NCBI GenBank assembly: GCA_937901455.1 | Contig: CALDIA010000148.1 | Location: 1-12,430, forward strand | Direction: 5' to 3' | DNA from: an uncultured Bacteroidales bacterium | GTDB taxonomy: Bacteria; Bacteroidota; Bacteroidia; Bacteroidales; WCHB1-69 | Length of the DNA stretch: 12,430 nt | Shown: piece after piece, positions 6,362 through 12,430 of the stretch | How the letters are laid out: every line of letters begins with the position of its first letter | How positions within the stretch are numbered: position 1 is the stretch's first letter | Position numbers and translations under genes: made by a program | Notes under the pieces: model-generated | The model's database searches: none | Told to the model about the DNA's origin: nothing | Seen by the model: only the letters and a program-made list of their open reading frames with translations

Positions 6362-7564
6362 TTATTGCAACATGGATTGAGCTTTTTTAATGGCTTGGAT
6401 GAGTATGTCGGCCTCTTCTTGCGTGTTGTACAGGGCGAAGGAGGCGCGTATGGTGCCGGGAATCCGGAAGTGGTTCATGACAGGCTGTGCACAGTGATGC
6501 CCTGTGCGCACGGCTACCCCCTGATGGTCTAACAAAACCCCCACATCGTAAGGGTGTGTGTCACCAATCAGGAAGGAGATGACAGCCGCCTTGCGCGGTG
6601 CCGTGCCGATGAAGCGTATACCTTCTATGTTGGAAAGCGCCTCTGTGGTGTAGCCCAACAACGCCTCCTCATGGGCACGTATTCGTTCGATGCCAATCCC
6701 CTGCATGTACTCAATGGCTTTACGCAACCCAATCACATCGCCCACCGATGGCGTTCCCGCCTCAAACTTGAAGGGCAACTCGTTGTATGTGGTCTTCTCA
6801 AAAGTTACGCTGCTGATCATTTCACCCCCACCTTGATAGGGCTTCATCTCGTTGAGCCATCGTTCCTTGCCATACATGACTCCCACTCCCATGGGAGCAT
6901 ACATCTTATGTCCTGAGAAACAGTAGAAGTCGCAGTCCAATGCCTGCACGTCCACAGGTTCGTGCGCCACCGCCTGCGCCCCGTCGAGCATTACGGGCAC
7001 CTGATGTTCGTGGGCCACCTTGATCAGTTTGCCCACCTCGTTGATGGTGCCCAAAGCGTTGGAAATGTGCGCTACCGCCACTATCTTGGTCTTGGGGGTG
7101 AAGAGCCGCTCGTAAGCAGTTAAATCCAAGACTCCTTCGTCGTTCATGGGAATGACTCTCAATACAGCACCGCGGTCTTCACACAAAAACTGCCAAGGCA
7201 CAATGTTGGAGTGGTGTTCCATCTCTGAGACAATGATTTCATCTCCTTCATGAATATAGGTCCTGCCAAAGGAGGCAGCAACCAAATTGATGGCCTCCGT
7301 AGCCCCGCGCGTGAAGATGATCTCATAGTCATGAGTTGCATGGATGAATTGCTGCACACATTTGCGGGTGAGCTCAAACTCACTGGTGGCCAATTGGCTC
7401 AAGTAATGCACCCCGCGGTGTATGTTGCTGTTGATGGTCTCATAGTAATTGCACAAAGCGTCAATTACCACCTGCGGTTTATGCGTGGTCGCCGCGTTGT
7501 CCAAATAGACCAAAGGCCTATGGTAGATTTGCTGGCCTAATATGGGAAATTCTTCTCGGTTCAT
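6362..7564 (-). CDS. sufS: Cysteine desulfurase SufS
   Basis: A PLP-dependent class V aminotransferase-fold enzyme that removes sulfur from cysteine and passes it, as persulfide, to Fe-S cluster assembly in the cytoplasm. The 400 residues match the group II (SufS/CsdA) length. The start FPILGQQIYHRPLVYLDNAA is typical. PLP binds at Lys220 (CFSGHKMYAP); DGAQAVAH (194-201) supplies the cofactor-binding Asp and Gln. The catalytic cysteine is Cys358 in RTGHHCAQP, the short-loop context of SufS rather than IscS/NifS. FEAGTPSVGDVIGL is the conserved substrate-side segment. The Suf scaffold genes sufB, sufC and sufD and a SufE/SufU acceptor are not in this window; neighbours are an unknown membrane protein 30 bp upstream and an SDR 10 bp downstream. 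Confidence 0.96.
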   Translation of the reverse strand: MNREEFPILGQQIYHRPLVYLDNAATTHKPQVVIDALCNYYETINSNIHRGVHYLSQLATSEFELTRKCVQQFIHATHDYEIIFTRGATEAINLVAASFGRTYIHEGDEIIVSEMEHHSNIVPWQFLCEDRGAVLRVIPMNDEGVLDLTAYERLFTPKTKIVAVAHISNALGTINEVGKLIKVAHEHQVPVMLDGAQAVAHEPVDVQALDCDFYCFSGHKMYAPMGVGVMYGKERWLNEMKPYQGGGEMISSVTFEKTTYNELPFKFEAGTPSVGDVIGLRKAIEYMQGIGIERIRAHEEALLGYTTEALSNIEGIRFIGTAPRKAAVISFLIGDTHPYDVGVLLDHQGVAVRTGHHCAQPVMNHFRIPGTIRASFALYNTQEEADILIQAIKKAQSMLQ

Positions 7565-7594
7565 AGTCTTTGTTTCTTTTGTGAGGAGATAAGG

Positions 7595-8122
7595 TCAGAG
7601 AGATGAATCTTCAGTATGATCCTCAGTCTCCATGGGTGTTTCGTCAGACTTTTCCAGCCGATGCATGTAGCGTAATTGCATGGCATATATGATGATGAGA
7701 AATATGACTGTGATAATGCTGTCAAAGTTCATGGCCATTTCGCCACCGATGACAAAGTTCAGTATGCAGATGTTCAGCAGTTGTCCGATGGTGTATAGAT
7801 GGAAACCAATCTGGTTGAGCTTCCAAAGCATCAGCAAGACACCCGCAAACATCAGGCATTCCACGGCAATCAGCAGCATAAACTGCGGGGCGGTGACTGA
7901 CGACAAGGCCTCGGTCAGCCTGGTCACTTGGTCGGGACTAACGCCCAGCGTGGGGGCGCTCTCATTCAACATGGCAGTAGCAGTCGCCGGGATGAACATG
8001 AACATGAGGTAGCTGCATACACTGAATACGGCATCCAGCATGGAACATATGCTCATGAACCATAAGATGAAGGTCCGCTGGGGCTGTATCATAGGTCTTT
8101 GCTCAAATTTTGGGACTTCCAT
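7595..8122 (-). CDS. Unknown four-helix inner-membrane protein
   Basis: The 175-residue product has hydrophobic segments at about 17-46, 79-101, 106-126 and 134-150. A basic N-terminal tail (QRPMIQPQR) and a strongly acidic C-terminal tail (ETPMETEDHTEDSSL) flank them. No catalytic motif or recognised domain is visible. Between helices 1 and 2 lies a polar loop of about 30 residues (SAPTLGVSPDQVTRLTEALSS). It starts 19 bp after tilS and ends 30 bp before sufS, so it is likely cotranscribed with them. A link to either function is only positional. Confidence 0.75.
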   Translation of the reverse strand: MEVPKFEQRPMIQPQRTFILWFMSICSMLDAVFSVCSYLMFMFIPATATAMLNESAPTLGVSPDQVTRLTEALSSVTAPQFMLLIAVECLMFAGVLLMLWKLNQIGFHLYTIGQLLNICILNFVIGGEMAMNFDSIITVIFLIIIYAMQLRYMHRLEKSDETPMETEDHTEDSSL

Positions 8123-8141
8123 TGTGAAAATATTAATTTGG

Positions 8142-9455
8142 TTAGACTTTCTGTTCTAAAGGGGTTATGCAATAATAATGGGTGTCAGACTTCTGAACTT
8201 TGAAACGCTCGTCACTACGGAATCCTATCACCCAGGCAATGTTGTCGCCAATGCAGAGCAGGGGGATGCGCTCTTTGTCGAGACGGTTTACTTTCTGGTC
8301 AGTGAAGAAGTCGCTTAGTTTTCGTTTACCTTTGCCTCCGAATGGATAGAAGAAGTCGCCTTGTTGCCAGAAACGCAGGGAAACAGGGAAGATGAGCTTG
8401 TGATCGGGAATGATGAAAGAGTAGCCGTCAGCGGGTTTCAGTATGCCATCGGCAGTGGAGAGGCGCTTTACAGAGAAGCACTTTTGCAGTTCTTCAAGAT
8501 TTTTGAATAGGCGTTCTTCATCAATTCGCGTTGGATTGGGGCGCACAATGAAGGTGTTGCGGTCCACAACCAGAACATGCTCGGGTGCACAAAACAGCTT
8601 GCCGGGTTGGTCGGCCTGTAGCATGTCTCTAACATCTGATTCAGAAAATCGGTAGGGTTTGAGTATCTCATATAAAAGCACGTCACTGAAGGGGAATCCG
8701 TCAATTTCAGTTCGATCAATAAGGATGGCGCCATCCTTCTCGGAAATGGCTCTTCTTGAAAAATCGGCTACGGCATAGTTATACAAGGCGCTTTGTTGTT
8801 GCAGAATCCGCTTGTTATGGGCTATGGTGTGCACTATGTTGGGGTTCAACTGCTGCAAGACAGGTATGATGGTGTGCCGAATACGGTTGCGCTTAATCTC
8901 TTCGTCTGCATTGGTGATGTCCGTGACGAAGTCGATATGATGCTCGGCAGCGAAGGTGTGAATTTCCTCGGAACTGAAAGGTAATAGTGGCCGAATGATG
9001 ACGCCGTTTCGGTCGGGGATGCCAGTCAGACCTTGAAGGCCACATCCCCGCACAAGGTTGAGCAGGATGGTCTCCATGTCATCATTGGCATGATGCGCGG
9101 TGACGAGGTAGTCGAAGGATCCACAGATTTCGGAAAACCACTGGTAGCGCAGGTTACGGGCGGTCATCTCAATCGATTCCCCAGAGTTTTCCTGGATGGC
9201 TATGGTGTCAAACTCCTGCACATGGCACGTCACCTGATGCGCAGAAGCCCAATGTTGCACAAAACACATGTCATGATCAGAGTCTGCACCCCGCAGGTGG
9301 AAGTTACAATGTGCCACCTCAAAGGTATAGCCTGACTGCAGAAAGAGTGTAGCCAGCACCATGGAGTCGATACCTCCACTCACTGCCAACAGGTAGCGAC
9401 TGTGGTCGGGGGCACCGGCCAAACGATACATCTCCTCTTGAAAACGCTGAATCAT
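8142..9455 (-). CDS. tilS: tRNA(Ile)-lysidine synthase TilS
   Basis: TilS uses ATP to attach lysine to C34 of the CAU-anticodon isoleucine tRNA, changing its decoding to AUA; the gene is essential in most bacteria. The N-terminal PP-loop ATPase has SGGIDS (26-31), CNFHLRGADSD near 50-60, the HHANDDMET motif (121-129), RGCGLQGLTGIP (136-147) and RNRIRH (189-194). The C-terminal part, with FYPFGGKGKRKLSDFF and a terminal strand region around FRSDERFKV, is the TilS-specific C-terminal domain. At 437 residues it has the full length expected of the long form. Its ATG overlaps the TGA of the preceding lipoprotein gene (ATGA, 9452-9455), implying translational coupling. Confidence 0.96.
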   Translation of the reverse strand: MIQRFQEEMYRLAGAPDHSRYLLAVSGGIDSMVLATLFLQSGYTFEVAHCNFHLRGADSDHDMCFVQHWASAHQVTCHVQEFDTIAIQENSGESIEMTARNLRYQWFSEICGSFDYLVTAHHANDDMETILLNLVRGCGLQGLTGIPDRNGVIIRPLLPFSSEEIHTFAAEHHIDFVTDITNADEEIKRNRIRHTIIPVLQQLNPNIVHTIAHNKRILQQQSALYNYAVADFSRRAISEKDGAILIDRTEIDGFPFSDVLLYEILKPYRFSESDVRDMLQADQPGKLFCAPEHVLVVDRNTFIVRPNPTRIDEERLFKNLEELQKCFSVKRLSTADGILKPADGYSFIIPDHKLIFPVSLRFWQQGDFFYPFGGKGKRKLSDFFTDQKVNRLDKERIPLLCIGDNIAWVIGFRSDERFKVQKSDTHYYCITPLEQKV

Positions 9456-10429
9456 ATCGCGGGTCTTGAATTGTTGGGGCTTTCTAAGCGGAAGTAGCGA
9501 TTGATAACCATTTGCATGTACTCGAAGTTGCCAAACGGGATGGTCTTGGGCTCCTGTCCCTTGCCAAGCAGCACCAACCCCTGCTCCAGCGACTCAGTGT
9601 ACGGTGTGATATCCACCTCTATGGAAAAACTCATGTCGTAGTTGTGCAGTATGACTTGGTTGTAGTCGTGGTACACCTCCTCATAGAGAATGTTGTTTTC
9701 TTCGCAATAGGATTGGAGCATCTCTACATATTCATCCCATAATTCGGGTTTTTCATTTCTGTTGTAGAAGAAGACAACAGCTTGATAATCAGGCGTGGTG
9801 TCGATGGCCACTTTTTCAAAACGCCCCATATCGTTGATAATGTATTGTTCGGTGTAGGTGTGCTGCCGATGGTATTTTTCCGGGTTGGCCATCACTTGTT
9901 GCTTGGTAGCACCGGTTACCGAGTGGGTCCAATCGTACTCCTTCACAATGCGGAAGGCATCGTCAGGCTGACGGTAGGTGGACCACTTTTCTGTTTCCAA
10001 CACATCCCCGTCCTGGATGGCCAAGTTTACAGCCACTGGCATCAGGTCCAGGATTCGCTGGGTGCCGTAACCGGAGGTGACGAGTAGGTATTTCCACTCC
10101 CGTGATTGCGATTGTATCAAAAGGAGCTCTCTTCCTTCCGGCAGGCGCTCCACACTAAGCACGCCCCACTCCTGCGGAAACTCGCTGCGGATGGTTAGAC
10201 GCTCGCCCTGATAACTGTTGGCCTGGCGTAGGAAGTTCTCAAGAAGAATATCCTGCATCGGATACAAGGTGGCATCATCGGAAATGGTGGTCCTGATGGT
10301 ATCGCTGATGATGCCGACAGGATAGTCGTAGTTTTCTTCTGCCTCTATCTGGGGCGTGTTTTTGCGATGACATCCGGTGCATAATACCACCAGGCAGACA
10401 AGCATCAGGCAACTGTTTTTCGTTTGCAT
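9452..10429 (-). CDS. Unknown lipoprotein coupled to tilS
   Basis: The 325-residue product starts MQTKNSCLMLVCLVVLCTGC, a signal peptide ending in a lipobox-like CTGC (Cys20; the -3 residue is Cys rather than the usual Leu/Val). The mature part carries an acidic stretch (IEAEENYDYP), a segment resembling a small beta-barrel or OB-like fold (GVLSVERLPEGRELLLIQSQ, 90-110), and an alpha/beta region with LWDEYVEMLQSYCEENNILYEE. I do not recognise a family. It sits 23 bp after parE and overlaps tilS by four bases, so its expression is tied to two housekeeping genes. That placement does not reveal what it does in the envelope. Confidence 0.75.
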   Translation of the reverse strand: MQTKNSCLMLVCLVVLCTGCHRKNTPQIEAEENYDYPVGIISDTIRTTISDDATLYPMQDILLENFLRQANSYQGERLTIRSEFPQEWGVLSVERLPEGRELLLIQSQSREWKYLLVTSGYGTQRILDLMPVAVNLAIQDGDVLETEKWSTYRQPDDAFRIVKEYDWTHSVTGATKQQVMANPEKYHRQHTYTEQYIINDMGRFEKVAIDTTPDYQAVVFFYNRNEKPELWDEYVEMLQSYCEENNILYEEVYHDYNQVILHNYDMSFSIEVDITPYTESLEQGLVLLGKGQEPKTIPFGNFEYMQMVINRYFRLESPNNSRPAI

Positions 10430-10452
10430 AGGTTTATGGTTTTAAAAAGTTG

Positions 10453-12288
10453 TTACGATTCATCGGAGAAATTGTCCACCTCTTCACGTAAATTCTCCAT
10501 AATGAAATTCTGACGTTCCTGTGTGTTAAGCCCCATGTAGAATTCGATGATGTCATCAATGTTATTATTGGGATTCAACACCACGGGTTCAAGACGGATG
10601 GATTTTCCTATAAAGCCTTTGAATTCCTTTGGGTCGATTTCGCCCAAGCCTTTGAAGCGGGTGATTTCGGGCTTGTTGCCCAGTTTGTGGATGGCATTTA
10701 CCTTCTCCAGTTCAGAATAACAATAGATAGTCTCTTTTTTGTTACGAACGCGGAACAGCGGAGTTTGAAGAACATAAACATGTCCAGACCTCACCACGTC
10801 AGGAAAGAGTTTAAGGAAAAAGGCCAGTAACAGCAGGCGGATATGCATGCCATCCACATCGGCATCGGTGGCAATGACGATGTTGTTGTAGCGTAGTCCG
10901 TCAATTCCGTCTTCCAAGTTGAGGGCAGCCTGTAGCAGGCTCAATTCCTCGTTGTTGTAGATGGCGCTTTTGGTCTTGATGATGTTTGCGGGCTTGCCCA
11001 TCAGACTGAAAACCGCTTGGGTGTTGGCATCGCGCGATTGCGTGATAGAGCCTGAAGCGGAGTCACCTTCGGTGATGAAAATCATTGTTTCCAACCCGCG
11101 GGCATCGTTGGTGTTAAAGTGGTAGCGGCAATCGCGCAATTTGCTGTTGTGCAGGCTAACCTTCTTCTGGATCTCCTTCGACTGTTTCTTCATGTTGGCA
11201 ATGGCCACACGTTCCTTTTCGGCCTCCTGGATCTTCTTCAGAATCACATCGGCCACGTCAAGATGCTTGTGCAGGTAGTTGTCCAGCAGCCGTCCTATCA
11301 TGTCGTTCACGTAGTTGCGGATGGTCTGCCCACCGGGTTCCATGTGTTCAGAACCCAATTTCGTCTTGGTTTGGGAGTCAAAGATAGGGTCTTTGACCTT
11401 GATGGACATATTGGCGGCGATAGAATTTCTGACATCGGCAGGCTCGAAGTTCTTCTTGAAGAAGTCGCGGAAGGTCTTGACGATGGCCTCGCGCATGGCC
11501 TGCTGATGGGTGCCGCCGTGCTCCGTGTACTGGCTGTTGACGAACGTGTAGTACTCTTCGCCGTATTTCCGGTTGGTGTGCACCATGGCAAACTCGAAGT
11601 TGTCGTCTTTCAAGTAGATAGGCTCGTAAAGGCCGTTTTCACCCACCTTTTTGTTGAGCAAATCCAAGAGACCGTTTTTGGAGTAGAAACGCTTTCCGTT
11701 GAAGTTGATGGTCAGGCCGCGGTTCAGATAGACATAGTTCCAGAGCAGATTTTCGATGTATTCGGTGTACCATTCATAATTTTCAAAGATGGTGTTGTCG
11801 GGGAGGAAGGAAGCCATTGTCCCGTTTTTCTCGTCGGTCGCCTCAATGGGATATTCCTTGATTAGGAGGCCGGCGGAGAACTCGGCCCGTTTCATCTGGC
11901 CGTCGCGCACGCTCTGCACGAGCAGGTGTGTGGAGAGCGCGTTTACCGCCTTCACACCCACGCCGTTCATGCCGATGGAGGCAAAATCGCCCTTGAAGTT
12001 GCGGCCCGTGTTCATCTTGGAGTAGCAATCTACCACCTTGTTCAAGGGGATGCCGCGCCCGTAGTCGCGCACGGTCACACGGTTTTCTTTGATGGTGATG
12101 TCAATGGCCTTGCCGTAGCCATTCATGAACTCATCGATGGCGTTGTCCATCACCTCCTTCAGGAGCACGTAAATGCCGTCGTCGTGCGAAGAGCCGTCGC
12201 CTTTCTTGCCGATGTACATGCCGGGTCTCGTCCGGATATGCTCGTACCAATTCAGGGTTATAATGTTATCATCTTGATATTCTGTCAT
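10453..12288 (-). CDS. parE: DNA topoisomerase IV subunit B (ParE), type IIA
   Basis: ParE is the ATPase subunit that, with ParC, decatenates daughter chromosomes. The GHKL ATPase has EVMDNAIDE (45-53), DYGRGIP (75-81) and GMNGVGVKAVNALS (106-119). The transducer carries the QTKTKLGS lysine loop (306-313). The TOPRIM metal site shows EGDSASG (407-413) and DADVDG (475-480), followed by QTPLFRVRNKKET and RFKGLGE (544-550). At 611 residues without an extra GyrB insertion, and with this wording of the TOPRIM region, it fits Bacteroidetes topoisomerase IV rather than gyrase. The segment after SL at 428-429 reads MGKPANIIKTKSAIYNNEE, less canonical than the SLRGKPLN pattern I remember from relatives. 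parC is not next to it here; an unknown lipoprotein follows after 23 bp. Confidence 0.9.
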   Translation of the reverse strand: MTEYQDDNIITLNWYEHIRTRPGMYIGKKGDGSSHDDGIYVLLKEVMDNAIDEFMNGYGKAIDITIKENRVTVRDYGRGIPLNKVVDCYSKMNTGRNFKGDFASIGMNGVGVKAVNALSTHLLVQSVRDGQMKRAEFSAGLLIKEYPIEATDEKNGTMASFLPDNTIFENYEWYTEYIENLLWNYVYLNRGLTINFNGKRFYSKNGLLDLLNKKVGENGLYEPIYLKDDNFEFAMVHTNRKYGEEYYTFVNSQYTEHGGTHQQAMREAIVKTFRDFFKKNFEPADVRNSIAANMSIKVKDPIFDSQTKTKLGSEHMEPGGQTIRNYVNDMIGRLLDNYLHKHLDVADVILKKIQEAEKERVAIANMKKQSKEIQKKVSLHNSKLRDCRYHFNTNDARGLETMIFITEGDSASGSITQSRDANTQAVFSLMGKPANIIKTKSAIYNNEELSLLQAALNLEDGIDGLRYNNIVIATDADVDGMHIRLLLLAFFLKLFPDVVRSGHVYVLQTPLFRVRNKKETIYCYSELEKVNAIHKLGNKPEITRFKGLGEIDPKEFKGFIGKSIRLEPVVLNPNNNIDDIIEFYMGLNTQERQNFIMENLREEVDNFSDES

Positions 12289-12328
12289 GTCACTGTCTTA
12301 CAATTGTCAAATTCGGTTTTTCCGGTCT

Positions 12329-12356
12329 GTAGAGACGTGCCATGGCGCGTCTCTAC
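12329..12356. repeat. 28-bp near-perfect palindrome upstream of parE
   Basis: Arms GTAGAGACGTGCC and GGCGCGTCTCTAC flank a central AT and pair over 13 positions with a single G-U. It lies in the probable parE leader, 41 bp before the start codon. It has the look of a dispersed palindromic (REP-like) element, but only one copy is visible here. A stable hairpin at this place could also affect parE mRNA. Confidence 0.7.
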
Positions 12357-12371
12357 GAGGTTACATGATGG

Positions 12372-12403
12372 TTTTGCCGCATTCTTGAAAATGCGGTGCA
12401 AAA
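12372..12403. other. Imperfect hairpin overlapping the probable parE transcription start
   Basis: TTTTGCCGCATT and AATGCGGTGCAAAA can pair as a 12-bp stem with a two-base bulge and a CTTGAA loop. The distal arm overlaps the -7 box, so this may be either a DNA-level inverted repeat (operator) or the 5' end of the leader. It has no following T run on the minus strand suitable for an intrinsic terminator of parE's upstream neighbour. Confidence 0.4.
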
Positions 12404-12406
12404 GTA
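12399..12406 (-). promoter_or_regulatory. Putative -7 box for parE and the downstream housekeeping unit
   Basis: TACTTTTG on the minus strand, followed by CACC, matches TAnnTTTG. Initiation near 12392 would give a leader of about 100 nt containing the 28-bp palindrome. The -33 region lies near or beyond the right edge of the window and cannot be judged. Confidence 0.45.
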
Positions 12407-12430
12407 CAAAAAATTCGGTTGCTCGCGGTG

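Noticed and set aside
2561..9740. A 17-bp stretch (ACATATTCATCCCATAA) shared by 2561-2577 and 9724-9740
   Set aside because: Both copies encode LWDEYV within unrelated proteins and the similarity does not extend further; treated as coincidence.
11119..11865. 248-codon open frame on the plus strand, antisense to parE
   Set aside because: Its product is a Val/Leu/Gly/His-rich shadow of conserved ParE codons, with no domain and no promoter or leader of its own.

Overview
The window looks like a chromosomal segment of a member of the Bacteroidales, possibly Prevotellaceae-like. Three things suggest this: a PorP/SprF-type protein of the type IX secretion system, Bacteroidetes-type -7 boxes (TAnnTTTG) ahead of several genes with no clear Shine-Dalgarno sequences, and many signal peptides ending in A|Q. 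The genus call is an inference. All large genes but one lie on the minus strand.

Right to left, in the direction of transcription: an upstream region with a Bacteroidetes-like -7 box, a hairpin and a 28-bp palindrome (12329-12406) precedes parE, encoding topoisomerase IV subunit B. Closely spaced genes follow: an unknown lipoprotein, tilS (overlapping the lipoprotein gene by ATGA), a four-helix membrane protein, sufS, and a short-chain dehydrogenase. Gaps are 10-31 bp, so this is probably one long transcription unit mixing DNA topology, tRNA modification and Fe-S/sulfur supply with envelope genes of unknown role.

A second set starts at a promoter-like box near 5551. It holds a 568-residue chimeric membrane/beta-barrel protein, an unknown lipoprotein and a small beta-barrel protein. 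It ends at a bidirectional terminator (2320-2349) shared with the only plus-strand gene, a four-helix-bundle (S23/IVS family) protein. An AT-rich divergent promoter region (1554-1839) then leads leftwards into rarA.

The most notable observation is at the left end. The rarA reading frame has no stop codon. After the usual RarA C-terminus it continues in frame into a Sec signal peptide and the N-terminal part of a PorP/SprF protein, up to the window edge. The 568-residue gene shows the same architecture: three transmembrane helices, then an internal signal peptide, then outer-membrane beta-barrel sequence. Both may be genuine fusions with internal cleavage, overlapping genes, or products of single-base indels. 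I see no CRISPR array, transposase, phage gene, tRNA or rRNA.
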